Below, in pieces: positions 45,293 through 57,481 of a stretch of 64,000 bases of DNA. Both the position numbers and the translations under genes were made by a program. Location: the NCBI RefSeq assembly GCF_017744395.1, contig NZ_JAGIBI010000003.1:62001-126000 (forward strand). The letters are read 5' to 3'. Below the pieces are notes generated by a model, which was not told the origin of the DNA, did not search any database, and saw only the letters and a list, made by a program, of their open reading frames with translations. Each line of letters starts with the position of its first letter. The first letter of the stretch is position 1. The DNA is from Herbaspirillum sp. (GTDB taxonomy: Bacteria > Pseudomonadota > Gammaproteobacteria > Burkholderiales > Burkholderiaceae_D).

Positions 45293-46525
45293 ATGACAAA
45301 AGACGCAAAGAACTTGATCGTCGGTCTCGACATCGGCACATCGAAAGTGGTGGCGGTGGTGGCCGAGGTGCTGGCCGACGGCCGGCACGAAGTGATCGGC
45401 CTGGGCCAGTCCGAATCCAAGGGGCTGAAGAAGGGCGTGGTCGTCAATATCGAAGCCACGGTCGAGTCCATCCAGCGCGCGCTTGAAGAGGCCGAACTAA
45501 TGGCCGACTGCAAGATCAGAAATGTCTATACCGGCATCGCCGGCAGCCATATCCGCAGCTTCAATTCGAGCGGCATGGTGGCGATCAAGGACAAGGAAGT
45601 GACGGCGGCCGACGTCTCGCGCGTGATCGAGACCGCCAAGGCGGTCAACATCCCGACCGACCAGCAGTTGCTGCATACGGTGCCGCAGGAATTCATCGTC
45701 GACAGCCAGGAAGACGTGCGCGAGCCGATCGGCATGAGCGGCATCCGCCTGGAAGTGAAAGTGCATATCGTGACCGGCGCGGTCTCTGCGGTGCAGAACA
45801 TCGTCAAGTGCGTGCGCCGCTGCGGCCTGGAAGTGTCGGACCTGATCCTGCAGCCGATGGCCTCGGCCGACGCCGTGCTGACCACCGACGAGCGCGAGCT
45901 GGGCGTGGTGCTGGTCGACATCGGCGGCGGCACCACCGACGTGGCGGTGTTCACCGAAGGCGCGATCCGCCACACCGCCGTGATCCCGATCGCCGGCGAC
46001 CAGATCACCAACGACATCGCGATGGCGCTGCGCACGCCGACGCTGGAAGCCGAGGAAATCAAATTGCGCTACGGCGTGGCCAAGCAAATCCTGGCCGATC
46101 CGACCGAGACGCTGGAAGTGCCCGGCCTGGGCGACCGCAACCCGCGCACCCTGTCGCGCCAGGCGCTGGCGGCGGTGATCGAGCCGCGCGTGGAAGAGCT
46201 GTTCGCGCTGGTGCACCAGGTGGTGCGCGAGTCGGGTTACGAAGAAGTGCTGTCCTCGGGCATCGTGCTCACCGGCGGTTCGGCAATGATGCCGGGCATG
46301 ACCGAGCTGGCCGAAGACATCTTCCTGAAACCGGCGCGCCTGGGCACGCCGGAATACAGCGGCCAGCTGGCCGACGTGGTGCGCAGCCCGCGCTACTCGA
46401 CCGTGCTGGGTCTGCTGCAGGAAGCCAAGAAGCAATACCTGCGCGGCTACATCGTGACGCGCCAGGAAGGTTCGGTGAAGGCGGTATGGCAGCGCATGAA
46501 GGAATGGTTCCTCGGTAACTTCTGA
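45293..46525 (+). CDS. ftsA: Cell division protein FtsA
   Basis: The product is 410 aa with the actin fold: LIVGLDIGTSKVVAVVAEVL (phosphate 1), ITGA-type loops, VLVDIGGGTTDVAVFTEGAI (phosphate 2), and GIVLTGGSAMMPGM (adenosine). The SHS2 (1C) domain lies in between. The C-terminal amphipathic helix (AVWQRMKEWFLGNF) is the membrane tether. It anchors FtsZ to the membrane. Confidence 0.96.
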   Translation: MTKDAKNLIVGLDIGTSKVVAVVAEVLADGRHEVIGLGQSESKGLKKGVVVNIEATVESIQRALEEAELMADCKIRNVYTGIAGSHIRSFNSSGMVAIKDKEVTAADVSRVIETAKAVNIPTDQQLLHTVPQEFIVDSQEDVREPIGMSGIRLEVKVHIVTGAVSAVQNIVKCVRRCGLEVSDLILQPMASADAVLTTDERELGVVLVDIGGGTTDVAVFTEGAIRHTAVIPIAGDQITNDIAMALRTPTLEAEEIKLRYGVAKQILADPTETLEVPGLGDRNPRTLSRQALAAVIEPRVEELFALVHQVVRESGYEEVLSSGIVLTGGSAMMPGMTELAEDIFLKPARLGTPEYSGQLADVVRSPRYSTVLGLLQEAKKQYLRGYIVTRQEGSVKAVWQRMKEWFLGNF

Positions 46526-46768
46526 AGTGTGTTGCCGAAGGTGATTCAGGATGTAAAAGGTTTGGCGGCAAATGGTTTTTGACAGCAAAGTCAACGGCAG
46601 TAGGGTTTGGGAAGTTTAGTTTTCATCGCAGTATCGGTATTTGTTTTTTGGTTTTGGATTTGCAGTATCAATTGATTGGACGGATGTGCAGTGTTCAGTT
46701 GCTAGTCGTCACACCGCGTGATGCCTATCAACTGCCTGCTGCAGACATACATATTTAAAGGAGTCATC
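46526..46768 (+). promoter_or_regulatory. ftsA-ftsZ intergenic region with possible ftsZ promoter
   Basis: 243 bp without a gene, lower in GC than its neighbours. TTGACA at 46579-46584 followed 16 bases later by TAGGGT (46601-46606) is a weak promoter candidate. A strong AAAGGAG ribosome site at 46757-46763 precedes ftsZ. This gap suggests ftsZ has its own transcription. Confidence 0.4.
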
Positions 46769-47956
46769 ATGGAAATCGATATGGTCGACAATGCGACGCT
46801 GGGCACGATCATCAAGGTCGTCGGCGTCGGCGGCGCAGGCGGCAACGCTGTGCAGCATATGATCAACAAGGGGGTGTCGGGCGTCGAGTTCATCGCCGCC
46901 AACACCGACGCGCAGGCGCTCAAGCAGTCCAAGGCGCACAACGTCATCCAGATCGGCGACACCGGCCTGGGCGCAGGCATGCAGCCCGACGTCGGCCGCC
47001 GCCTGGCGGAAGAAACCCGCTCGCGCATCGAAGATGCGTTGCGCGGCGCGCACATGGTGTTCATCGCCGCCGGCATGGGCGGCGGCACCGGCACCGGCGC
47101 CGCTCCCGTGGTGGCGCAGGTGGCCAAGCAGCAGGGCGCGCTGACCGTTGCGGTGGTCTCCAAGCCGTTCTCGTACGAAGGCCAGAAGTGCATGGACATC
47201 GCCGACGCCGGCCTGGAAGAGCTGTCCCAGCACGTCGACTCGCTGATCATCATCCTCAATGAAAAGCTGGAAGAGATCTACGAGGACGACAGCATGATCG
47301 AATGGCTGTCGCACGCCGACGACGTGTTGAACAACGCCGTTGCCGGTATCGCCGAGATCATCAACGTGCCGGGTCACATCAACGTCGACTTCAACGACGT
47401 CAAGACCATCATGGGCGAGCAGGGCAAGGCCATGATGGGCACCGCGACCGCTTCCGGCGTCGATCGCGCGCGCGTGGCGGCCGAGCAGGCCGTGGCCTCG
47501 CCGCTGCTGGACGGCATCGACCTGTCCGGCGCGCGCGGCGTGCTGGTCAACGTGACCGCCAGCCGCAGCCTGAAGGGTAAGGAAATCAAGGAAGTGATGG
47601 CGACCGTGCGCGCTTTCGCGGCCGCCGACGCATCGATCGCCCAGGGTATCGCCTACGACGACACGATGGGCGACGAGATCCGCGTGACCGTGGTGGCGAC
47701 CGGCCTGGGCCGTGCACGCAAGACGGTGCAACTGGTGCAGACCCCGGTGCTGCGTACCGGTACCCACAACGAGCCGATGATGGCCGGCACCGGCACCATG
47801 ATGCAAGGCGCCGCGCAGCCTGCGGCCACCTTCGGCGGCCTGAAGGCGCCGGCCGTGTGGCGCCGCGAGTCGGCTTCCGACACCGTGCGCGCGCTGGAGA
47901 AGAACGGCATGGAAACCTACGACATTCCGGCTTTCCTGCGCAAGCAGGCGGACTGA
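46769..47956 (+). CDS. ftsZ: Tubulin-like division protein FtsZ
   Basis: The product is 395 aa from the ATG at 46769 (AAAGGAG upstream). GTPase core: VVGVGGAGGNAVQHMI, FIAANTDAQAL, the tubulin signature MGGGTGTGAAPVVAQ, and NVDFNDVKTIM with the T7 catalytic aspartate. The linker is short, about 60 residues. The C-terminal peptide YDIPAFLRKQAD carries the conserved binding motif for FtsA and other partners such as ZapD, which is also encoded in this window. A terminator follows at 48023-48051. Confidence 0.97.
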   Translation: MEIDMVDNATLGTIIKVVGVGGAGGNAVQHMINKGVSGVEFIAANTDAQALKQSKAHNVIQIGDTGLGAGMQPDVGRRLAEETRSRIEDALRGAHMVFIAAGMGGGTGTGAAPVVAQVAKQQGALTVAVVSKPFSYEGQKCMDIADAGLEELSQHVDSLIIILNEKLEEIYEDDSMIEWLSHADDVLNNAVAGIAEIINVPGHINVDFNDVKTIMGEQGKAMMGTATASGVDRARVAAEQAVASPLLDGIDLSGARGVLVNVTASRSLKGKEIKEVMATVRAFAAADASIAQGIAYDDTMGDEIRVTVVATGLGRARKTVQLVQTPVLRTGTHNEPMMAGTGTMMQGAAQPAATFGGLKAPAVWRRESASDTVRALEKNGMETYDIPAFLRKQAD

Positions 47957-48022
47957 TCGCCGGTTGACCTGCTTGGCCGGGTTGTTTGATTTCCAGCAGC
48001 CCGGTCGGTAACAGGGCATACT

Positions 48023-48051
48023 AACGCCGCGCCCCGAGCGCGGCGTTTTTT
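48023..48051 (+). terminator. Rho-independent terminator after ftsZ
   Basis: AACGCCGCGC/GCGCGGCGTT, a 10-bp stem with a five-base loop, then a T-run. Confidence 0.88.
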
Positions 48052-48104
48052 CGCCCGCACGGGCCACTCAGTCACACAGATTTACAACCAGACAAGGAAA
48101 CATC

Positions 48105-48608
48105 ATGACCATCAAGATCGGCGACCGCCTGCCGGAAGGCAACCTGGCTGAATTCATCGAGACCGAAACCGAAGGCTGCTCGCTCGGCCCCAACACCTTC
48201 AAGGTGTCGGACCTGGTCAAGGGCAAGAAGATCGCGCTGTTCGCGCTGCCCGGCGCATTCACCCCGACCTGTTCGGCCAAGCACGTGCCGGGCTACATCG
48301 CCCACGCCGCGCAGTTCAAGGCCAAGGGCATCGACGAGATCTGGTGCCTGTCGGTCAACGACCCGTTCGTCATGGGCGCCTGGGGCCGCGAGCAGAAGGC
48401 CACCGGCATCGTGCGCATGCTGGGCGACGGCAGCGCCACCTTCACCAAGGCGCTGGGCATGGTGTTCGACCTGACCGAGAAGGGCATGGGCATCCGCTCG
48501 CAGCGCTACTCGATGCTGATCGAGGACGGCGTGGTCAAGCAACTGAACCTGGAAGCGCCGGGCAAGTTCGAAGTCTCGAACGCCGAAACCCTGCTGGGCC
48601 AGCTGTAA
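48105..48608 (+). CDS. Peroxiredoxin (Prx5-like)
   Basis: The product is 167 aa. It starts MTIKIGDRLPEGNLAEF. The peroxidatic cysteine lies in FALPGAFTPTCSAKHVPGYI, the PxxxTxxC motif of the Prx5 group, followed by IDEIWCLSVNDPFVMGAWG with a further cysteine. It reduces peroxides using thioredoxin or glutathione/glutaredoxin. It sits between ftsZ and lpxC with hairpins on both sides, so it is probably an independent unit. Confidence 0.9.
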   Translation: MTIKIGDRLPEGNLAEFIETETEGCSLGPNTFKVSDLVKGKKIALFALPGAFTPTCSAKHVPGYIAHAAQFKAKGIDEIWCLSVNDPFVMGAWGREQKATGIVRMLGDGSATFTKALGMVFDLTEKGMGIRSQRYSMLIEDGVVKQLNLEAPGKFEVSNAETLLGQL

Positions 48609-48615
48609 GAACCCC

Positions 48616-48653
48616 GGCCCGGCCGTCCCCGCTTTTGCGGAAGCGGCCGGGCC
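48616..48653 (+). terminator. GC-rich hairpin after the peroxiredoxin gene
   Basis: GGCCCGGCCG pairs with CGGCCGGGCC around an inner smaller hairpin (CCGC-tttt-GCGG). Only a short T-poor tail follows, so termination efficiency is uncertain. Confidence 0.5.
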
Positions 48654-48728
48654 TTGCTCGATGGAAAAAGTCGCGTTCCGCTGACCCGGATTTGCAACAC
48701 CCGGCGGCCTGGCATCCCCTGCCTTGGC

Positions 48729-48734
48729 TATAAT
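48729..48734 (+). promoter_or_regulatory. Consensus -10 box directly before lpxC
   Basis: TATAAT at 48729-48734, six bases before the lpxC ATG at 48741. No Shine-Dalgarno exists between them. If used, the transcript would start at or near the start codon (leaderless). No good -35 was found. Confidence 0.45.
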
Positions 48735-48740
48735 GGCTGG

Positions 48741-49676
48741 ATGTTGAAACAGCGCACAATCAAGAACCTGGTCCAGACCGTCGGCGTCGGACTGCACTCC
48801 GGCACCAAGGTCGAGCTGACCCTGCGTCCGGCCGCGCCGGACACCGGCATCATCTTCCGCCGCATCGACCTCGACCCGGTGGTCGAGCTGCCGATGATCG
48901 CCACCGGCGTGGGCGATACGCGCATGGCGTCGACCCTGACCAAGGACGGCGCCAAGGTTTCCACCGTCGAACACTTGCTGTCGGCCTGCGCCGGCCTCGG
49001 CATCGACAACCTCTATATCGACCTGACCGCGGAAGAAATCCCGATCATGGACGGGTCGGCTTCCTCCTTCGTGTTCCTGCTGCAGCAGGCCGGCTTGCAG
49101 GAGCAGAACGCCGCCAAGAAATTCATCCGCGTGAAAAAGCCGGTCGAAGTGCGCGAAGGCACCGGCGACAAGGAAAAATGGGCGCGCCTGGAACCTTACA
49201 ACGGCTTCCGCCTGAAGTTCTTCATCGAGTTCAACCACCCCGCGGTGGACGGCACCGGCCAGGTGGCCGAGGTCGACTTCGGCAGCGATTCGTACGTGAA
49301 GGAAATCGCCCGCGCGCGCACCTTCGGCTTCATGCAGGACGTGGAAACCCTGCGCGGCATGGGCCTGGCGCGCGGCGGCTCGTTCGAGAACGCGATCGTG
49401 ATGGACGAGTATCGCATCCTCAACGCCGACGGCCTGCGCTACGACAACGAATTCGTGCGCCACAAGATCCTGGACGCCATCGGCGACCTCTACATCATCG
49501 GCCATCCGCTGCTGGCCAGCTACGACGCGCACAAGTCCGGCCACGGCCTGAACAACCTGTTGCTGCGCGAGCTGCTGAAGCAGCCCGACGCGTATGAGGT
49601 GGTCACCTTCGATTCGCTGGAGGACGCGCCGCAGACTTACGTGATGCAGGCCAAGCAGGAATGGGCGCTGAACTGA
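48741..49676 (+). CDS. lpxC: UDP-3-O-acyl-GlcNAc deacetylase LpxC
   Basis: The product is 311 aa. [20 protein letters not shown] starts the first domain; zinc ligands are in [14 protein letters not shown] (His) and [16 protein letters not shown] (His and Asp); the general base is in [19 protein letters not shown] carries a conserved active-site Asp. It catalyses the committed step of lipid A synthesis and is drug-targetable. It is followed by a terminator and convergent dciA. Confidence 0.96.
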   Translation: MLKQRTIKNLVQTVGVGLHSGTKVELTLRPAAPDTGIIFRRIDLDPVVELPMIATGVGDTRMASTLTKDGAKVSTVEHLLSACAGLGIDNLYIDLTAEEIPIMDGSASSFVFLLQQAGLQEQNAAKKFIRVKKPVEVREGTGDKEKWARLEPYNGFRLKFFIEFNHPAVDGTGQVAEVDFGSDSYVKEIARARTFGFMQDVETLRGMGLARGGSFENAIVMDEYRILNADGLRYDNEFVRHKILDAIGDLYIIGHPLLASYDAHKSGHGLNNLLLRELLKQPDAYEVVTFDSLEDAPQTYVMQAKQEWALN

Positions 49677-49688
49677 ACGCGCCATGAG

Positions 49689-49721
49689 AAACGCCCCGAT
49701 ACATCGGGGCGTTTGTCTTTT
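49689..49721 (+). terminator. Rho-independent terminator after lpxC
   Basis: AAACGCCCCGA/TCGGGGCGTTT stem with a four-base loop, then TTTGTCTTTT-like tail. Confidence 0.85.
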
Positions 49722-49802
49722 CAGGCGTAAATTTTTTACGGAAACAAGGGCACCCGCTTTTGCCGCGCGGAAAATAAGCCTGCTTTCCCTTCCCTGTTTC
49801 GC

Positions 49803-50312
49803 TTATGCGCGTCCCTGGCGACGCCGTATCATGGCGTCGATGGCATCCTTCAGGCCCTGGCTGCGCGGGTCGTCCGATAGCGTACTGCTGAGTTCGGCAA
49901 AGGAGGACAAGGCGTTGTCCGTCAGTTCGACCACCCGTTTGGGAGCGGGCGGCGGGGCGATCTTGCCAACTTGCACTTTGATACGGATTGAATTAACCTG
50001 CCATCCGTCCTTTTGCAAGCGGTCTTGCAGCCTGGGGAGCTGTTGTTTGAGCCGGGCCGCCAATGCAGCATTGGGCGCGCTCATCACCAGCACGCCGGCT
50101 TCGAAGTGCAGGATCTCGCACGCGGCGAACATCGCGGGCAACCCGGCGGCGACTGCCTTTTGCAGCGTGGCCATGCGCGACAGGGCGGGCAGCAGCGCCG
50201 CCATCGCCGAATTCGACCGCAGGAAATCCGAGGCTCCCTTCGTGCTCTTCGCCATGCGTTGGGCGCTCGTGGGAGCCGGCCGATAAGGGGTGAAAGTGGA
50301 TGCGTACTTCAT
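49803..50312 (-). CDS. dciA: DciA-like DUF721 protein (helicase loader type)
   Basis: The product is 169 aa. It starts MKYASTFTPYRPAP and contains the DUF721 KH-like core: LQKAVAAGLPAMFAACEILHFEAGVLVMSAPNAALAARL in pieces, then LKQQLPRLQDRLQKDGWQV and INSIRIKVQ-like strands. DUF721 includes DciA, the ancestral bacterial loader of DnaB helicase. Location between lpxC and secA is typical for this family. It is the only reverse-strand gene here. The extended C-terminal part ends RRRQGRA. Confidence 0.8.
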   Translation of the reverse strand: MKYASTFTPYRPAPTSAQRMAKSTKGASDFLRSNSAMAALLPALSRMATLQKAVAAGLPAMFAACEILHFEAGVLVMSAPNAALAARLKQQLPRLQDRLQKDGWQVNSIRIKVQVGKIAPPPAPKRVVELTDNALSSFAELSSTLSDDPRSQGLKDAIDAMIRRRQGRA

Positions 50313-50387
50313 CTTGAAACCTTATCACATCCGCCCATCAGGCGGCTGGAGTCTGGAGGCCTGTTGAACAGGTTCCAAGGAGCAAAG

Positions 50388-51365
50388 ATGCAAATTATCC
50401 TGTTGCACCCCCGTTTCACCCGGGCCCGTTCCGTCACGCTGGGGTCCAAACACCTGTTGTTCATCCTGGTTCTGTTGCTGGGCGTCATTGCCGGCTGCTC
50501 GGCACTGCTCTCCTATCTCATGCTGCGCCATGCGGCCAACCCCGATGCCTCGCCCATGTTCCACAAGCTGGCCGTCTCGATGAGCCAGCAGGAAGACGAT
50601 CGTAAAGAGAAATACCTCAAGGAAAACCTGGCCATGATGGCCGTCAAGGTCGGCGAGATGCAGGCCCAGATGATGCGCCTGGATGCGTTGGGCGAGCGGG
50701 TGCAAGGCCTGGCCGGCATCCGTCCCGAGGAATTCAACTTCAAGGAATTGCCCGGCCGCGGCGGCGCCGAAGTCTCCAGCATCGCCGGCCCCGGCCGCGA
50801 GGTCGGCATGGATGAGCTGCGCCGGATGCTCGATTCGCTGGCTGACGGCGCCGGCCATCGCATCGACTACCTGAACGCGGTCGAATCGACGCTGATGGGC
50901 GACAAGATCAAGTCGCGCCTGCTGCCGACCAACCAGCCGGTCAACGTGGCCTATAACTCGTCGAGCTTCGGCTGGCGCCTGGACCCCTTCAGCGGCCACA
51001 ACGCCTTCCATGAAGGCCTGGATTTCCCGGCGCCGGTCGGCACCCGGATCGTGGCGGCGGCGGCCGGCGTGGTGATTGCCTCGGAGTATCATTATCAGTT
51101 CGGCAACATGCTGGAAATCGACCACGGCAACAACATCATCACGCGCTACGCCCATGCCTCGCAGCTTTATGTGAAGGTGGGCGACATCGTCAAGCGCGGC
51201 CAGCACGTGGCCGACGTCGGCTCCACCGGCCGCTCGACCGGCGCCCACCTGCATTTCGAGGTGCGTATCCGGGGCATCGCCCAGGATCCGCGCAAGTTCC
51301 TGGCGCTGGGCGCCACCGGCGGCAACCAGCCCAAGCAGATGCCGGTATTCGTGGCCGGCCGATGA
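50388..51365 (+). CDS. M23-family membrane-anchored metallopeptidase
   Basis: The product is 325 aa from the ATG at 50388, with AAGGAG upstream. One helix (LLFILVLLLGVIAGCSALLS) and a coiled coil (about 65-105) precede the peptidase domain with the zinc motifs HEGLDFPAPVG (His, Asp) and HLHFEVRIRG (HxH). SFGWRLDPFSGHNAFH is the usual strand before them. All metal ligands appear present, so it may be an active peptidoglycan endopeptidase or an EnvC/NlpD-like activator. It precedes secA, as in related species. Confidence 0.9.
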   Translation: MQIILLHPRFTRARSVTLGSKHLLFILVLLLGVIAGCSALLSYLMLRHAANPDASPMFHKLAVSMSQQEDDRKEKYLKENLAMMAVKVGEMQAQMMRLDALGERVQGLAGIRPEEFNFKELPGRGGAEVSSIAGPGREVGMDELRRMLDSLADGAGHRIDYLNAVESTLMGDKIKSRLLPTNQPVNVAYNSSSFGWRLDPFSGHNAFHEGLDFPAPVGTRIVAAAAGVVIASEYHYQFGNMLEIDHGNNIITRYAHASQLYVKVGDIVKRGQHVADVGSTGRSTGAHLHFEVRIRGIAQDPRKFLALGATGGNQPKQMPVFVAGR

Positions 51366-51390
51366 GCGGTTTTTGCTCCATCGTCCCGTA

Positions 51391-51414
51391 AAACCCGCCT
51401 TTGGGCGGGTTTTT
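51391..51414 (+). terminator. Rho-independent terminator after the M23 gene
   Basis: AAACCCGCC/GGCGGGTTT stem with a four-base loop and a T-run. Confidence 0.88.
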
Positions 51415-51595
51415 CTATTGAATCTTTGCAATCGGGCCCGATCTACAGGCGATGCGACCGGCCGGCATGCCGGGAAAGCCATCGCCACGGGGGCCGCATG
51501 CTAAAATCAGCGGTTTATTATTGGGCGTTCTATCGGCCGGGTGCCAAACGTCTGTCTGCCGGATCTTTCTATCGGCGCTTTTATAGAATCCAAGC
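51415..51595 (+). promoter_or_regulatory. Upstream region of secA
   Basis: 181 bp without a gene. A 10-bp direct repeat TTCTATCGGC lies at 51528-51537 and 51567-51576, 39 bp apart. TATAGA/TAGAAT at 51582-51589 is a possible -10, 7-8 bases before the secA ATG; no Shine-Dalgarno is seen. Confidence 0.35.
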
Positions 51596-54352
<2,757 letters not shown>

Positions 54353-54376
54353 TCCAGCCGCCGCGAAAGCAAGCGT

Positions 54377-54413
54377 AAAGGCCGTTCACCATCGCCGTGG
54401 TGAGCGGCCTTTT
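54377..54413 (+). terminator. Rho-independent terminator after secA
   Basis: A 15-bp stem starting AAAGGCCGTTCACCA, paired with TGGTGAGCGGCCTTT, one G-T wobble, six-base loop, then T-run. Confidence 0.88.
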
Positions 54414-54455
54414 CCATTCCCGATTCGACGAACCAGGCTATCGGAGAACAATAAG

Positions 54456-55274
54456 ATGCCAGCCGCCAAATTTCCCCTGAAGTCTTCCGCGATATGCGTT
54501 GCCGTATTGGCGGCGACGCTGCTGGACGGTTGCGCCTCCAGCCCGATGCCGGCCTGGCGCGAGCCCGCCGACGCCGGCTATGCGCCGGTGCGCCCGGCGC
54601 CGGCTGAACCGGTCGAGTCCGCCACGATTCCCGTGCCGCCGGTGACCATCAGCACCGAAGCGCCGACCCGCGCGGCGCTGGTGGCGGCGGCCAAGGGCGA
54701 GTGGGATTTCTTCGGCAACCAGCAGATCGACATGCGCGGCGAAACCCTGAGCGCGCCGCGCCTGGGTTTGCTGGAAGACGAGGGCGAAGCGGTGCAGCGC
54801 GTGGCCCAGTACTGGCACGCGGTCGGCAAGAACCTGACCGGCGCCGATTGCCAGCAGCCCTGGTCGGCCGCGTTCATCTCCTGGCTGATGGTGACGACCA
54901 ATGTGGCGCCGCAGGATTTCGCCCCGGACGAAACCCATTTCAACTACCTGAGTTTCCTCAAGCAGCGCGAGTCGCGCCCGTCGCCGCAGTTCGTGCTGCG
55001 CCCGGCCGCCAGCGAACCGATCGCGCCGGGCGACCTGATCTGCGCCCCGCGCGGCAACAACACCGCCGCCACGCTCGACGATATCCAGCCCGGCCTGGCG
55101 GGGCATTGCGACATGGTGGTGGAAGTGCACGCGGATGAAGGCTGGGCCGGGGCGATCGGCGGCAATGTGTTCAATTCGGTGTCTGAATCGCTGATCCCGG
55201 TAGACGGGCAGGGCCGCGCGCTGCAGATTGCCCAGCGGCCGTGGCTGGTGGTGGTCAAGAACCTGCTGCCGTGA
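54456..55274 (+). CDS. DUF2272 lipoprotein
   Basis: The product is 272 aa. The N-terminal signal ends LLDGCASSP, a lipobox with an unusual Asp at -2. A Pro/Ala-rich linker precedes the DUF2272 domain. CQQPWSAAFISWLM followed by GDLICAPRGNN and GHCDMVVEV resembles the Cys-His arrangement of NlpC/P60-CHAP-type peptidases, so a cell-wall amidase/peptidase-like role is possible but unproven. A TTG-started SGNH hydrolase gene begins 10 nt after its stop. Confidence 0.75.
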   Translation: MPAAKFPLKSSAICVAVLAATLLDGCASSPMPAWREPADAGYAPVRPAPAEPVESATIPVPPVTISTEAPTRAALVAAAKGEWDFFGNQQIDMRGETLSAPRLGLLEDEGEAVQRVAQYWHAVGKNLTGADCQQPWSAAFISWLMVTTNVAPQDFAPDETHFNYLSFLKQRESRPSPQFVLRPAASEPIAPGDLICAPRGNNTAATLDDIQPGLAGHCDMVVEVHADEGWAGAIGGNVFNSVSESLIPVDGQGRALQIAQRPWLVVVKNLLP

Positions 55275-55284
55275 GGAGTGCCGC

Positions 55285-56031
55285 TTGTTGATCCTCGCCA
55301 AGATTCTGCTCGGGCCCGTATTGCTGGCCCAGGCCAAATGGCTGCGCAAGACGGCGCTGCGCCTGCCCGAAGCCGAGGGCCCGCGCAGCGGCCTGGAAGC
55401 GCCCGACATGCCGCCGGCAGCCTCGGCGGAACCGCTGCGGTTGCTGGTGGTGGGCGACTCTTCGGCCGCCGGCGTCGGCGTCGACCATCAGGAGCGCGCG
55501 CTGGCCTTGCCGCTGGCGCGCCATCTGGCGCAACGCAGCGGGCGCACGGTGCAGTGGCAGTTGCTGGCAAAGAGCGGCGTCAATTCGCTGGAAGCGCTGG
55601 AGCTGCTGGCGCAGCACGAGATCGGCCCGGCCGCCGTACTGGTGGTGGCGCTGGGCACCAACGACGTCACCTCGCAGATGCCGCCGCGGCGCTACATCGC
55701 CAACCTCAGGTTGCTGGTGGAGCGCCTGATGGCGCAGGCCGGCGTCGAGAACATCGTGTTCACCGGCCTGCCGCCGCTGCACACGCTGCCGGCCGCGCCG
55801 CAGCCGCTGCGCTGGTATCTCGGCCGCTACGCCCGCAAGCTGGACCGCGCGCTGCGCGCTTGGATCGCGCAGGATCGGATGTTGCGATATTGCTCACTGC
55901 AATGGGCGCTGCCGCATGAGATGGCGATCGACAAGTTCCATCCCGGCCCCGGCCAGTACGCCCAATGGGCGCGCATGACGGCCGAGATCATCGAGGGTGA
56001 GTTCATTCGGATGTCATCAGGCCGGGACTGA
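55285..56031 (+). CDS. SGNH/GDSL-family hydrolase
   Basis: The product is 248 aa from a TTG start, chosen because GAGGAG lies six bases upstream. Block I VVGDSSAAGVGV (catalytic Ser), block II Gly in LLAKSGVNS, block III LGTNDVTSQ (Asn), block V DKFHPGPGQYAQ with Asp and His. A leading hydrophobic segment (LLILAKILLGPVLLAQ) suggests membrane anchoring or export. It is an esterase or lipase; likely cotranscribed with the DUF2272 gene. Confidence 0.83.
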   Translation: MLILAKILLGPVLLAQAKWLRKTALRLPEAEGPRSGLEAPDMPPAASAEPLRLLVVGDSSAAGVGVDHQERALALPLARHLAQRSGRTVQWQLLAKSGVNSLEALELLAQHEIGPAAVLVVALGTNDVTSQMPPRRYIANLRLLVERLMAQAGVENIVFTGLPPLHTLPAAPQPLRWYLGRYARKLDRALRAWIAQDRMLRYCSLQWALPHEMAIDKFHPGPGQYAQWARMTAEIIEGEFIRMSSGRD

Positions 56032-56076
56032 TTTTGTTTAAAATACGCGTTCCGCATTTTTAGCTGAAAGCACGCC

Positions 56077-57312
56077 ATGGCCGTCAACTCCCCGATTCCC
56101 GTCCCTTCCGACCTGAAAGCCGTCGCCGGCATCGAACTCGGCTACGCCGAAGCGGGCGTGCGCAAGGCCAACCGCAAGGACTTGCTGGTGCTCAAGCTGG
56201 CGCCCACGGCGACGGTGGCCGGCGTGTTCACCAAGAACCGCTTCTGCGCGGCGCCGGTGCAGGTCTGCAAGACCCATCTGGAACAGGTCAAGGATGGCGC
56301 CCCGATCCGCGCCTTGGTGATCAATACCGGCAACGCCAACGCCGGCACCGGCGAAGAAGGCCTCAAGCGCGCCAATGCCACCTGCGAGGCGCTGGCCGGC
56401 CTGCTGGGCTGCGCGCCGTCGCAGATCCTGCCGTTCTCGACCGGCGTGATCCTGGAGCCGCTGCCGGTCGACCGTATCGTGGCCGGCCTGCCGCAGGCCA
56501 TCGGCAACCTGAGGGCCGACAACTGGTTCAACGCCGCCGAGTCCATCATGACCACCGACACCCAGCCCAAGGCGGCGTCGCGCACCGTCACCATCGGCGG
56601 CAAGCAAGTGGTGATGACCGGCATCAGCAAGGGCGCCGGCATGATCAAGCCCAACATGGCGACCATGCTGGGCTTTTTGGCCTTTGACGCCAAGCTGCCG
56701 CAGTCGCTGTTGAACCAGCTGGTCAAGGATGCCGCCGACCACTCGTTCAACTGCATCACCATCGACGGCGATACCTCGACCAACGACTCCTTCATGCTGA
56801 TCGCCACCGGCGCCGGCGAACTGGAAATCACCAGCGCCGACAGCGCCGAATACAAGCAACTGGCCGCCGCCGTCACCGACCTGTCGCAGAACCTGGCGCA
56901 CCAGATCGTGCGCGACGGCGAAGGCGCCACCAAGTTCATCGAAGTGGCCGTGGAAGACGGCAAGAGCGTCGAGGAATGCCGCCAGATCGCCTACTCGATC
57001 GGCCATTCGCCGCTGGTCAAGACCGCCTTCTTCGCTTCCGACCCGAACCTGGGCCGCATCCTGGCCGCCATCGGCTACGCCGGCGTGGACGACCTGGATG
57101 TGTCGAAGATCAACCTGTGGCTGGATGACGTCTGGGTCGCCAAGGACGGCGGCCGCAATCCCGACTACCGCGAGGAAGACGGCCAGCGCGTGATGAAGAA
57201 GGCCGAGATCGTGGTGCGCGTGAAGCTGGCGCGCGGCAATGCCAAGGCCTCGATCTGGACTTGCGACCTGTCGCACGACTACGTGTCGATCAACGCCGAC
57301 TATCGTTCCTGA
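56077..57312 (+). CDS. argJ: Bifunctional ornithine acetyltransferase / N-acetylglutamate synthase ArgJ
   Basis: The product is 411 aa. It has [12 protein letters not shown] near the start and the self-cleavage site in [20 protein letters not shown], where the threonine at about position 196 becomes the beta-chain nucleophile. [16 protein letters not shown]-like sequence follows, then [13 protein letters not shown]-type motif and the final [16 protein letters not shown]. It transfers acetyl groups from N-acetylornithine to glutamate in arginine synthesis. TAAAAT at 56039-56044 is a possible -10. Confidence 0.95.
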   Translation: MAVNSPIPVPSDLKAVAGIELGYAEAGVRKANRKDLLVLKLAPTATVAGVFTKNRFCAAPVQVCKTHLEQVKDGAPIRALVINTGNANAGTGEEGLKRANATCEALAGLLGCAPSQILPFSTGVILEPLPVDRIVAGLPQAIGNLRADNWFNAAESIMTTDTQPKAASRTVTIGGKQVVMTGISKGAGMIKPNMATMLGFLAFDAKLPQSLLNQLVKDAADHSFNCITIDGDTSTNDSFMLIATGAGELEITSADSAEYKQLAAAVTDLSQNLAHQIVRDGEGATKFIEVAVEDGKSVEECRQIAYSIGHSPLVKTAFFASDPNLGRILAAIGYAGVDDLDVSKINLWLDDVWVAKDGGRNPDYREEDGQRVMKKAEIVVRVKLARGNAKASIWTCDLSHDYVSINADYRS

Positions 57313-57481
57313 TCTTCGGCCGGCAGCGATGACCCAGCAGCGCCCGCCATATCTGGCGCGGGCGCTGTGCCGGGATGGTGGCGGCAACATGAATGCCCGG
57401 AGCCCTCGGAAGAATTTAATTCACTCAGGCGCTGGCCGCTTTGCGCCACAATGGCGCTAACCATCATTCCATTTATCCATC

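Noticed and set aside
51582-51595. Leaderless secA transcript
   Set aside because: TATAGA/TAGAAT is near the ATG, but the match is poor and no -35 is visible. Kept only as a note on the upstream region.
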